Below are positions 11,322 through 23,283 of a stretch of 64,000 nucleotides of DNA, piece by piece (within the stretch, counting starts at the first letter, position 1; every line of letters starts with the position of its first letter). The stretch lies in assembly GCA_000708835.1 (NCBI GenBank), contig DF237300.1, positions 872-64,871 on the forward strand, given 5' to 3'. The position numbers were made by a program, and so were the translations under genes. This DNA is from Klebsormidium nitens. Taxonomy: Eukaryota > Streptophyta > Klebsormidiophyceae > Klebsormidiales > Klebsormidiaceae. Under the pieces are notes generated by a model. It did not search any database, was not told the origin of the DNA, and was given only the letters and a program-made list of their open reading frames with translations.

Positions 11322-14300
11322 ATGAGCTCGTCGGAGCTTGCTGCAGGGGATGGGTCGGTGGACAGCAAAAAGCCCAAGAAGAGCAAAGGCTTCTTCCATT
11401 CTGTGACCTCGTATGCGTCGAAAGCAGTGGGCACGGTGCACAATGGTATCAGCAGCGGCATCAGCAGGTAACACTGACCCCCAACTAGTCTGATGGCAGT
11501 TTTTAACGTTTCGTTGAAAGTCCTTTGTGAAATCCGTGAAATATTATAGGGACGGTAGGTGCACACAAGCATCTTTCTGTGTGCAAATCTGGATGCGGAA
11601 GATCTGATTGGTTCGTACAAGAAATGAGAATTGAAGGAAATTGATTGTTGGGTGTGTTTATGGTTTGCTTGTAGTTCCTTGGATGTCATTAGCTGGAGCC
11701 GTGTTAAAAATGGTTCTTTGCGGCGTGCCAGAAGTTAGGCGAACCAAGTGCGCTTATTTATTGAAACGTCGAACTTGAAATCGGTTGCCTGGATATAATA
11801 TCAGAGTATCTTTCTTCGATTTGCATTTCCAAAGTTGACAGCAAACTATCTATTGTGTGAATTTTTTGCATGTCAAATTGTACCACCTTGGTTGGAAAGG
11901 GTGTGTTCGCCGTCGGTCTCCTGGTTCAGCGGTTTTGGTGTTGCTCCATGCGAAGAGGGGCAGATGGCGTTGCATGCAGACGACCTGGCTTTTGTCAACG
12001 TACATTCTTTAAAACACTCCATTTTTCCTGGGGATGCCAATTAGGGTTTGTTCAGAAGTGCTCAAAGATTGAAAGTCGGAAAGGGACCTCCAAGCAGAGA
12101 GATCTGGGAGGGCAGCTTTCCTGTGTTATATGTAGCTGAATTTTCTGTCTTCCACAATTGATGGGAAAATGTTATACGAAAAGTTTTGCCACCTGAATTT
12201 ACCTGCAAACTTGTTTAGAAGTTTATTTGACTTGTAACCAAACAGAAGGCAATTGCGTCTGAATATGAGTACACGAACGGATAATACCAGGTCATCGCCG
12301 CTTAGACATTCAAATTTTGCGGCTCGTGTGTGCCACTGCAATGGAAAGAATGCATTACGTTTTAGCCCCTCACCGCAAGGCCCGCAATACGGGCCCCAAT
12401 CGCAGCCATACGTGGGGCACTGTCTTGGCAACTGAAATTTTCGGAAAGGCGCTCTGAACAAGTGTCTGAGGGTGTTGCGACTGTTCCGAACTTTCGGCTA
12501 TCGCCCAAAAGACGAGGCGTCAGAGGATGTTGGATCTTCTGGACTAGAAATCACTTTTGCACTGTCATCTCTTACCATGCAAACGGCAGTACTTCGTTTT
12601 GGTATGATAGTGGTGCCCTTTTGTGGATTGCAGTGTGTTTAACATCGGGAATGAGGACATGGAGGTTACGGCTCCCGACGGAGGCGAGGGCGATGCAGCG
12701 TCGGAGGCAGGGAAGGGGCGTTTCAAGAAGGAAGTAAGCACAGTCCCCATATTCTCTGCCCTTGGAAAGTGGTCCCTCGTGTAGCTTGTTAGAAGCTGAT
12801 GCGTAGGTTCAAGAGCGTTGCTTTGCACTGTCTGAGGGTTAAGCACATCTGTGCGAAAGTCAATGTTGGACAGAAGCGATGCATTTGTAACGGACGTCGG
12901 TTACAGCATTTGCGTAAGGGAGGATCCTTGTGGCCTTCAAACGTTGGAGGGCAGCGATTTGGTTGAAAGCCTGCGTATAGAAGAGGCAGTCCGGTTGTGG
13001 CCCATCTTGCCTCCGTGACTACGCTCAAACCCATGTGTCCTCATGCATTGTTCGTCATAAACTGGTTTCCTTGTACTGTGCAGTCTAGAAGAGTTTTGGT
13101 ATATACTAAGCTCGCACTACCTCCTTGCCCCGCTTTTCCCGGGCGTACTCTACATTTGCGAAGTTCATTTGGCTGCTCAACATGGATGTGGAAAAAATCT
13201 GGTTAACAGTGAATCATAGTGCTGCATTCTGGCTGGCAACACTGACCGAACGTCTCGCCACCTGTCCAGGAGCAAAGCCAGCTGTGGACCATGATGCACA
13301 AGTACATCGGCGCTGACGTCACCTCCCTCGTGACGCTCCCGGTGTTCCTGTTCGAGCCCATGACCACGCTGCAGAAGATGGCCGAGGTGAGCCCATTCCC
13401 ATAAAAGAGTCTGTTCACAACAATGGACCGTTCACATGGAAGACCGACTTCACACAGGAGGGCCCTTTCATCCGGAGGGCCGTGTCTTTCTGAGGGCTGA
13501 CGTGCATTGCGAGCCGCTTCCAGGCAAAGGCCCACTCACAGAGTAGTCTGGTGGGCCTGTTCACACTGGTTGCTGACGTTGTACAGCAGAGTTGAAGCAA
13601 TACGGGGGGTGCTTTGTAAGGAAGTCTCTTTGAATCAGATCTTGCACGCTGAAATTAAGGTCTAACTCACGTCCTACCACGGAGTCGGAACCACACTTTA
13701 AGATTCGTCCGAGCTTAAAGGCATCAGAGCGTTGAACGGCAGATCAGTGAGCAGTTCCTCTTTTGAGAAGTGTGGGGCACGTCGATCGGCAGGCTTCAAA
13801 ATGGATCACCATGCTGACGTCATGCTGGTGCCCGGTGCAGCTTATGGAGTACACGGATCTGCTCAACAGGGCGGCCGTTGAGAAGGACCCGTACGTGAAG
13901 CTCGCGCTGTCAGGTGAGCAGGCTCATTAGAATGAGAACTTCGGAAGCGAAACATTGACCCGAAACAAGAGGGGGACAGACGACCGGGGCTTTCCCGTCC
14001 TCTTGTATCCTCGTTCAAAGATTGGCCGCTAGTATTGCAGCTCTCCTTGAGTTCTGCCAGAGCTTGGTTGGTGCCAGTCACAGAATTAACTTTACAGTCA
14101 ACCGAACAGTAAGGCATAAAACGGGTCCAGTTTTACCGACTGTTGAAGATCTGCTTTGGAGCATGCCGCCAGTTCGAGGATATTCTTGATAGAAATCTTT
14201 TCCACGGGATCCTTTTTCCCAAGACCTCTCCCCAGCTGTTTTGCGTGGTAACTCCTCTATCCAAATTCGGGAATCGTGCCCTTAATCGAGGATGTGTAAC

Positions 14301-17300
14301 GGATGTTGGGCCAAACTGCACCCACTGCAGTCGAGAGAATCCTCCAAAGATCGGGTAAGAACCTTGCGTAGATGACCGACCCCAAAAGTTCAGCAGGTCA
14401 ACTCGCTTAAAGTCACTCCGACTCTGTACAAAGCCCTTGATCTCCCGGTCATACGTCATGCTGACGTCATCCTGCGCGCTGTCTGCAGTTGGGTGGGCGC
14501 TCTCCCCGTACTACGCGTACCAGCGGACGTGGAAGCCGTTCAACCCGATCCTGGGCGAGACGTACGAGTTGACGGGCTACAACAACATTGACTACATCGC
14601 AGAGCAGGTAAGGGATCAGGTGCCTAGAGTCACAGGGCTATTTGATGTATGCAGGTTTATTTGACTTCTCTCTGTGTGTTTGACTTCTCTCTTTGAGTGG
14701 GTTGGCACACTTCTGTTTTCTGCTGATTTTGGCAGTGCGCATCGCGGATGAAGTATGAGGCCAGCTTCTTCCCCGCGCTCGTAACAAAGTTTTGGCGAAG
14801 CTTGTCCTCTATTTGGATTGCGAAACTAAATGCGAAACTGAACTTCGCTTGGATTTCTTTTGAACCGAAAAGTGTGCCAAGTAAAGGTTTGCGGAACAGA
14901 TGAAGGGAAAAGATGGGCCTTGGTGACAAAGCCGCTGGGCTAGAAGCTTTTTTTCCAATTCAAAAGAGGTCTCAGGAGCGACTTGTAAGAAAACGAGATC
15001 AACGGCCACTTGAGCTCTAGAAGAACTGAAAGCAAAGTTTCATTCGTGCAACTGCTTGGATGATTGGAACCAGGCTGCCGGTCAGGTTGAGTGGCCTCCC
15101 AAGAACGAGAGTTGCAACTTGAAGATGGTGACTGATTTGAAAGTCTGAAAAGCTCGGACGTCCCTCCAAAACTCTCGGCAAATCGAACTGGTCGTACGAG
15201 CCGAATAGACACGCGTCCATCTCACATGTTTTGTCATAGAGTGCCTTCCACGCAGAATTTTGTAGGTCGACTCGGACGATGTTATTGTTTTTACCGTTTT
15301 CAAGGCCTCTTTGTGGGCTAGCTTGTGCCACTGTACCTGGACGCAAGTGCTTTAACTGTTTTCATTCCACAGCTTTCTGATCATAACAGCTTGCGGTCAT
15401 GTCGAAGTCGGATTGCGCTGCGGTGCGCTAACATAAGGTGGAGAATACTTTGTCTTGCTCTGAGGTTGCGGTGTTCAAAACTCTGAAGGTTGTAGATGGC
15501 AATGACGACACAGCCAATAAGCCGAATGGCTCACTGGCTTTTTGTGCGCTTCGATATCAGACGCCATGTTTTCCACCAAGAAATCACTGAATTGTAGAGA
15601 CAAACTCTAGAATGCTGAAAGTGGTATATGAAAAGCACGCACGGGAAGCCTGTCTAACGCCAAAGACGTTGATGGGTTGGTGCAGAATTCTTCTTGCGGT
15701 CCACCAAGCTGAGTACTTTTCAAGGATTATCTGATTTCACGAGTGTTGGCATCGTGGCGTTCGGGTTCGTTGCTCCCGTGTCGGTCTGCTTGGATGTGGT
15801 ATGTTGGGCGTGCGTAAGCACTGGGCGCATTTGACGAACATCTGCCACGTGGCATCTGTTGAACGATCAACGGTCGTACGGGCCTTCTGGTGTCGTCAAA
15901 GATTGAAAGGATTAAGATAGGGTCATTCGGGAAACAGTCAGCGTGTGCAAACCGTCAGTCGGGACACTTTCAAATGGGTATCAATCAGCACCCTTTAACA
16001 GATGGTCGAACACAGTCTTTTTTTTCCCACTGTCCAAACGCATGCGCCTTGTACTTTCCAATCTTACTCTTGCTTCCTGACAACCACGAAGCCACTCTCT
16101 GGGCTCGATGAGTAGCACACGCAATTTGACATCTGTCCTTTCTCCCCCCCCCCCGCTTTCAGGTGACCCACCACCCCCCCATGGGCGTTGCGCACGCTGA
16201 GCACCCCCTGTGGACGTACGACTGCATTTCCAAGCTCAAGACCAAGTTCATGGGCAACTATTTGGATGTCACGCCAACCGGCCAGTAAGTTGTGTCAAGC
16301 AATTGGCCTTTCCGGTTGTATTGTCAAGTGGCCTAGCAGGCAATTGTCGTGGGTAGTTACGAGACAAGTTTTGTGTGCTTTTGTGTGCCGCCCTCTCTGT
16401 TCGTCTGGATCCTTATGAAGGGCTAATCTGCTCCTCAACAACGGGTAGGTTTGTAATAGTAAATGGTCTTTCTTTGCGGGCAGTTTAACATCGTTGATTG
16501 TATGGAGATTCAGTCCTTGGCTTCCGTGTAAGATTTGCAAGTCACCTTCCTGCAATTCTAGACTTTGCCATATAGAGGCCCTTGCCTGACGTCTGCCTCG
16601 TGCTGCCTTCCCTGCAGGACACGTGTTCGCTTCCGGGAGACTGGCGAAGTCCTCGACCTGGTTCCGCCTATGACGAAGGTCCACAATCTGATCGTCGGGC
16701 GCACGTGGGTCGACAGCTACGGAGATATGGTCCTTACCAACATGAAAACGAATGACGTCTGTGTTCTCAATTTCAAGGTGAGCGGATTTTTGGCCCGTGC
16801 CGGGACCCCTGTGTGCTTCGAGATTGACTATGGGCTCATTACAATCTCTGCGTCCAGATCTGAAGGTTGTGCAGTCTCGTTATTGTTTTGCAAAGTAGGA
16901 ATACCCACACGAATAGTCATGACGGTCCAGAATCCGCAACACGAGCAAGGAGTTCTTCCAGGATGATAGCTGGGCAAGATGCCTTGATTTTACCTCAAAG
17001 TTCGATCACAGCTTGCCTCGCACTGTCAAACTTTGAACTCACGGCCCTTCGCTCTCAGGCGTGCGAGAGAGTCTGGTCTGGCCTAACAAGGTACCTAGAA
17101 AGTGCTAATTGGAAAGAAAAGACAAGTGAAAATTCGATTCTCTTGGCAATTCTGATCCGAACCCCGAATTTGACGATGCTGATACTTTCAGGCGTGCGGG
17201 TGGTTTGGGTCTGGCCGCCACGAGGTTTCCGGGTACGTCGAGAACGCGGCGGGCGAGAAAAAGCTGTACATTTGGGGCAAGTGGACCAAGGCCGTCTGGT

Positions 17301-20300
17301 ACAAGGCATGCAAGCCCGACGGGGAGCCCATTGAGGGCGCTGAGGAGGTGGGTTAGTCCTGGGTCACTTCTGGTTATTGGAGGTCAAATGTGGGTTACTT
17401 GGGGGAAAGCGGGGCAAGTGGACCAAGGCCGTCTGGGACAAGACGTGCAGAGGCCAAGGGAGCTTATCAAGGGTGCGAAAGGGCTTCGAAGATGATTGTT
17501 TTAGGAGCGCTTGCGTTTGACCTACTTGTCTGCGACTTTAGAGAGTTGCGTCATGCATGCGGGTTGTAGAGTACATTGAAGCGGTCAAAGCGGGACGACC
17601 TTAAAGGGACGGATCGACCTTTCAGGGCGCCGAAACGGCTGGCAAGCTCGGAGTTCTGTGTCCTTAGACGTTTGCGACCTCAGAGCCTGACCCGAACAAG
17701 GTCAAGCCGTGATCTTTCAGGGACGGACGTCGCTTGAGACAAAAAGAACCATCGTCTGGAATGTTGTCGCAACTCCGTGGCATCGCTTGTATGTTGTACG
17801 AATCTTCTGACTTTTTGTTTGCTCTCCTGTTCTCCGCTGCAGGTGCTGATCTGGAAGCTGGCGGAGGTTCCGAAGAACGACAAGTACGACTACACCTACT
17901 TCGCGCACCTGTTGAACTCGTTCGACACGGCGCCGAAGCCGGTGCTCGCGTCGGACGGCAGGATACGGGGGGACAGGCTGGCGCTCGAGCGGGGGAACAC
18001 CAAAAAGGCTGGCAGCGACAAAACCAAGTGAGTCTCTGCGTTTCGTCACTTTGATGTTGCCGGTCGTCACACTTTTGGACATGTGATGTAGTTCGTGTAC
18101 CTCGGGTGCGCTCGAACGGGGGAAACACCAACAAGGGTGGCAGCGACAAGACCAAGTGAGGCTCTGTCTGTAGAGGTTCGCTTGCGGGCTTAATGCCTTT
18201 GAAGTTGATCGAGTAACCGCAAATTGCAGTTGCCGCATAATATTTTCGCCACCCTTTCCACCTGATGGGGGTCGGCGCTTACCACTCAACACCCTAGAAA
18301 TGGCATACCCTGGCAGGCTGGAGTAACGACGATGATTCGAGCAGTGCGGATTCGTCAAACTTCCATAATCCAGAATTCTGAGCACTATTTCACCGGAAGT
18401 TCCTTCTCCGGACCTACCACCCTGAAAATCCCTACGACTTGGACTGCCAGAATCTTAGATCAGATCTGGCAGGCTAAATGAGAGGCAAGATTACTAGCAG
18501 TGCACATACATCTAGGTCCCAAAGCCTTCGCATCGCTTTTTGTACAATCCGTTCCTCCCCCGTTATTAGCTTGCTAAAACTTGACATCTCGAGTCTGCCA
18601 GGTTGGAGGAGCGGCACCATTACGACCAGGAAACTCGTTAGGTCCAATACACTTCTAGATTCCTATCTGCCTCCAACCCCTTTTTTAATTAAGAACATCC
18701 TGAAATCGAATCTCAGAATTCCTGCCAGGCTGGAGGAGCGGCAACGGACGAGCAGAGAACTTACTAGGTTCCCTAAACCCCTCAATCTATAAACGCCTCA
18801 AACCCTAAAAGGACTTAAAAGGATTTGTGTTGATACCCTGAACTCTGCAACTCAAAACCCTGCCAGGCTGGAGGAGCGGCAACGGTACGAGCGGCGCGAG
18901 CGCGAGGCGCGCGGTGAGGAGTGGACCCCGCGCTGGTTCCGGCCGACCGGAGAGACGGCGTGCGACGGCGAGCTGCCAATCTTCGAGTTCACGGGAACGT
19001 ACACGGAGCGGGTCGCGGCGATCAAGAGCGGGCAGCTCAAGGACGGGCTCGTCCTCACGGAAGAAGGTGGGAAGCCTAAGGATATGCAGTCTGCGGTTTT
19101 CTGTCTAACTTTTTGTGGTTGCGGTTTGCGGTTTGCGGTATGCGATGTCTGATCTGCGGTTCGTGCTTGATGATCTACCTTTCCTTACGTTCTGGTTTCA
19201 AGGGTGGTTGCACTTGCTGTTATGCAAGGAATGACCGGATTGGGGAGATGGGGCCCCTCGTTTTGATCTGCCTTGGGTTTGGGGATGTTGGGTTTGTTTT
19301 GACGGTTGGGACTTGAGGACTGCAGTCTTGTCCTCGCTGTGTACATTCAGTATTCTGCTCCCTCGCGTCGTTGTTCAGAGCCAACGACGATAGCATAGCC
19401 TCTGTGAGCATGCGGGAAGACAACAGCTGAACCCTTTCTAAATGGTTTCCTTGCAACAGATAAACCGTACTCTTTCTTCTGATGGTCCGGAGCAGTTGTT
19501 TCCAATCATCGATGGTTTTATTCAAGGGTCTTTTAAGCTTTGACATTTGTGCAGCACCATTGCCAGGGCTACTTTCATCGACGGAATTCGTTACGGGTGT
19601 ATCTAGTTCGATGCAAATATAACGGGAGCTTGGTGTAACTAGGCTGGCCACCTTTTCGTACAACCTGGCATATCGCCCCTCTGCTCCGTACAGAAACAGC
19701 CCCTTCAGACAGGGCCCCTCACCGGCACAAGCGCCATGTTTCCAATTTCCGCAAGACGAAGCACAGCCACGATTGGCCGGCTTTGTCGCACACGGGTAAG
19801 GGCGGCAAAAAGGGTGGTCACCGGTCGTTTAGGCTCGGAACATAGGTTTGCGGATCAGCGGGTCTGTCTCGCAAATATCACTCGTTTTCCCAGTACTATT
19901 CGGGACTGTTGTCTTCGGCTGGCGGCTGTCTTTCTCACTGGCTCCCCTTGCCAGCCTCCTCCTCACTTGCATGAATTGTCAATGGTCTTTAGAAATTTCC
20001 ATCTCACAGCGGGTGCAAAAATCTTGCCGGCCAAGTGTGACGACTGCCTGATTGCCAATCTGCATGAGAGGCTTTCCGTCCAGATTCCGCCAATCACTTG
20101 TTTCCGTCTCAAAGTGCGCTGGCTTGGAACTCGACAGTGTGCATCGGGTAGTGTTTCCACAACTTGTGTCTTGGACTTGTCGTCGGTGAACGGAGGGTGA
20201 ACGGAGGGTTAGTTTATATTCAAAGCGCTGTGTTCCAGCGTTCATCGGTTCTATCTGCGCAAGAGCACACGAAGTGTCTTCACTTTTAAGGTTTGCGTCG

Positions 20301-21204
20301 CAGTATCGAGGTAACTTTGGACCCAACGCGTCGACCAGTTTTGTTGATCCGTGCCTGATGTTCAGTAGAGGCATATACGTTTGCCCAACACCTTTTCTTT
20401 CGCTGCCTTCGTGCGCCGATGAAGAGACGCCTTTATGGCCACCTTCATGGTGCCCGCCAGAAGTGCGATATGGCATCTCTGACTGGCGCGCCTTAGACCG
20501 AACACTGGTTAACGTTCATGTGTCGCCTGGTCAGACCTGTCTGTGCTCGAGCGAAAAGCCGTGTCTCTCTTGCCCCTTTCTCCCCTATCATGCTGCTTCT
20601 GACAGCTATTTTTGTACGTTTTTCTGTAGCTCGCAGACTTGGAACGAGCTTTGCTTTCAGGTCTGGTTAGCAGGTCTTGGCAAGACCCGGAGTCGAGCGA
20701 CTGTATAGATGCAGCTCCTTGGTTGCTTATCAGCTTCTCACGTGCCTTTTGCCATTTGCCTGTGGTGCACCTACTACGAGTGGTGGCGTCTGAATTTTCT
20801 TCTTTTGTGTCCTTTCTTTTGAACGCCCCCTCTCACATGTATCCACCCTCGTTCCGAGCTTGAGGGCTGTGATCTCGAAAAACCTTGTTTGTTGTTTGCA
20901 TCAGATAGCTTACATCCTCCTCAGCATCACGTATTCATCTCCCGCCCTCTTATGCCCTGCAGAGGACCCGTCCGACAAGTACTCCCCGTGGCAGTACAAG
21001 GCCCCCGAGGAGGTTGAGCTGCTCGGGGCGTCAAATCCCGACCACAATCTGAGCAGCTCGTCGTTAACCGAGTCGCTTAAACCGGTCGATTCCCAGAAGT
21101 CGGATCCTGTCCTGTCTGGGGGTGGGGTTAGGCCGGTGGTCAAGCCTGGTTTGATCGATCCGGCCGCGATTGACGCGGTTGTCTCGAAGAAGGCTGTGGG
21201 GTAG
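11322..21204 (+). CDS. Oxysterol-binding protein-related protein (ORP), 11 exons
   Basis: Predicted lipid/sterol transfer protein of about 539 aa, consisting of the ORD ligand-binding domain without a PH domain, like the short plant and yeast ORPs. Exons: 11322-11467, 12634-12733, 13270-13386, 13841-13913, 14489-14607, 16163-16284, 16618-16777, 17192-17347, 17843-18027, 18867-19066 and 20963-21204. All introns are GT-AG and every phase matches. Family signatures in order: [18 protein letters not shown] (EP.s.LQ motif), [14 protein letters not shown] (about 160-173), the hallmark EQVTHHPP at about 184-191 (the family's usual EQVSHHPP with Ser to Thr, split by intron 5), [18 protein letters not shown], and [15 protein letters not shown]. 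The C-terminal part carries a basic/acidic helix ([19 protein letters not shown]). Such proteins exchange sterols or phosphoinositides at membrane contact sites. Introns 8 and 9 contain decayed copies of neighbouring exon edges (see repeats). Confidence 0.93.
17405..17482 (+). repeat. Decayed copy of ORP exon 8 in intron 8
   Basis: A run of over 20 identical bases beginning GGGGCAAGTGGACC repeats the exon 8 segment at about 17274-17300, which encodes WGKWTKAVW. The homology then continues in weaker form over the exon end (GGGAGC, AAGGGTGCG against GGGGAGCCCATTGAGGGCGC). The copy is out of splice context and not part of the mRNA model. Confidence 0.8.
18104..18165 (+). repeat. Decayed copy of ORP exon 9 end plus donor in intron 9
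   Basis: About 55 bases match the end of exon 9 and its splice donor at about 17980-18036 (Leu-Glu-Arg-Gly-Asn-Thr codons, then GGCAGCGACAA.ACCAAGTGAG). The copy has a few substitutions and indels, so it no longer keeps the same frame throughout. The GTGAG donor is retained. It lies about 125 bp downstream of the true junction. Confidence 0.85.
18308..18770 (+). repeat. Array of decayed ORP exon 10 acceptor copies in intron 9
   Basis: The true exon 10 start (acceptor ending at 18866, then GCTGGAGGAGCGGCAACGG) is preceded by copies whose AG ends near 18728, 18601, 18472 and 18316. Spacing is about 127-156 bp. The copy at 18729 keeps 19 identical bases; those at 18602 and 18317 are more diverged and 18473 is barely recognisable. 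Each copy has a CTGCCAG or CTGGCAG acceptor-like end, and upstream intron sequence is also partly shared. This looks like a tandem array carrying one splice junction per unit. Confidence 0.8.
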
Positions 21205-23283
21205 GTGATTGTGTCGACTGTGTATCTACTGGGTGTATAAGGTGGTCGGTTGGGGAATGGGTATCTGGGACTACGTTTTAGGCAGCCCCGCTGATTGTAA
21301 AGCTTTTTTGCTAGCATGATGTTGTGCAGAATTCGATCCTCTCTGTTTATAGCTTGCGGTCTGTGTGGGAAACATGCATGATGCCATGGTGTCAATCAGC
21401 CCTGCACTCGACAGGCCTAGAACATGGTCTCTTCATGCCCGTCGGATGGTACTTTATGGATTCGAACGACGATCTGGACATGCAGTCCTGGGATTCAACT
21501 AAGAAGGGATTTCGGGGCATTTGAGGTTGTATGGAGCTCAGATTATGAAACGAAGCTGCAGATGTGCATATCCATGCAAGCACTGGCAAAAGTGACGGTC
21601 AAGTGACCATGCCTTGTTGTTTTATATGTATAGTTGTAATCATGAGTTTCCATGCAACTTACGTCATGCCATCGCGCCATGTGAGGATGCAATTCTGTCA
21701 CTGTTGTGCAAGCTGAAAGTGTTTCAGTTGGTATCGTCCGCATGATATGAAGAACCTAACATGCCCTAGATTGAGCGTGACTAGTAATCCGACGTACATG
21801 TGCTCGTAGCTAGGCTAGTGACGAGGAGGCTTGCAAGGGAACCATGTAACAATAACCCGGAGGCCGAAAACTCAAAAAATGCACATAACACGTGGTTTCG
21901 TTTACCGTAGTGGAAAGGTATGATTCCGAATGGTCGAAAATGGCAATTATTTAATTGAATACGACTTGATTTGCGGATATATTTAACGAATCCAACCCTG
22001 AATCCGAATGTGACCGGGAACGGGTCCCGAGCACATTTTTGCCCCAGAAAAGCCGTTTTTAGTATGCCCGGTTGATTATTTTGCAATCCGATAGCACTCA
22101 AGCAATTATGTAATGAATGCGAATTACCACTTTCCGAACCAAAAAGTGGTAATGTAGCTTTCCGATAGGCAAATAATTATTTATTTATTTTTTCGGATTC
22201 ATACCTTTCCACTGCGGTACCTACTAACCTTGGCAATTGTCTCAAACAGTTGGTGCCCTCAGCGATCATGGATTATTCGCGGCACCTGAACTTGAAGTAG
22301 CCTGGTGATTCGATCGACTCAGACGAACCGCGGGATGCCAAACTGACGGTTCATAAATAAGTAAAAAGCGCGCGCGCGGTAATTGAAACACCAGCCGGCC
22401 TCTGACATGATAGACGGTCATGCGGCTGACTGTACTGCACAAAGTCAAGTACAACAGTGTGTATGACACGGGCAACAAGCAAGCTCGACCAGTGTAGAGG
22501 ATCCAATCAGTGGGCTCCTACATGCTGCAACTCATGATAGATAGCCTAAGATAGGTACGGTATACCTACTCTGATCTGGCGGGACACTTTATCAGCAGGC
22601 TCACGTCAGGCTGGAAATGATGACAATGGGCCGGGTGGTACTAAGATCCGGAGATTCGCTACCCGTGACGTTTTATTGCTTGCACAATCCTAGTAGCTAG
22701 GCGTGCAGCTGCACGTATCTAGCTTTTGCTGCTTCATGCTGTATCCCAAGAATTCTGCCTTCGTCGTCGAATTTGCCGCACTGCACGATTGGACTGCTTG
22801 ACTGCACTAGTTTGGGCCCGTCCTGGGCCGAGTCCGGCAGTGTACCTATCCTGCCAGAGAGTGTATCAGTCTTAAGAGTCCAGCTGAGATTGCAACCATC
22901 TACGACTTGCAATATGGTACCATACTAGATGGACGATGGAGTTGAGCTGTGCAGAACTCCCACGTGACGACAATGAAGCGCCCTAGCTCCGCTGATGGCG
23001 TCACCTGTGCATGCGGGCAGGCTATAGCTAACCTGACTAGGTAAGCTGTCTTCAGATCCAAAAAGAATGGAAGGAATGTCCATTGGCCATTGCTAGGCTA
23101 CGAGCAAAGAGTGCTGCATAACCTGGTCAAATCGAGCTCCTTGTGTGATTCTCAGGTCCCCAACAGGTGGAGCATCAAAATTTGTGGTTCAGTCACTGTT
23201 GAAACCAAGGCAGAGGAAGCATGCATCCTAGAATCCTGATCTGCTTCCACATGCCACATCTAAGCTGAGGTTTGAGCTCGCCA
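21205..23283. other. Intergenic region with a MITE-like element
   Basis: The region lies between the ORP stop codon and the start of the membrane-protein gene. It holds the ORP 3' UTR, the MITE-like element at 21903-22219 and the promoter of the next gene. No additional coding exon was recognised. Confidence 0.5.
21903..22219. mobile_element. MITE-like element with 28-bp terminal inverted repeats
   Basis: The left end at 21903-21930 (TACCGTAGTGGAAAGGTATG and 8 more bases) is the inverse of the right end at 22192-22219 with 26 of 28 bases matching. Both ends start with TA, so the inverted repeat may really begin at CCG with a TA target-site duplication, as in Tc1/mariner-like elements. The element is 317 bp, AT-rich and non-coding. 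It contains an internal hairpin (ATTACCACTTT at 22123-22133 against AAAGTGGTAAT at 22143-22153). It has no transposase, so it would be non-autonomous. The superfamily is an inference from the TA alone. Confidence 0.75.
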
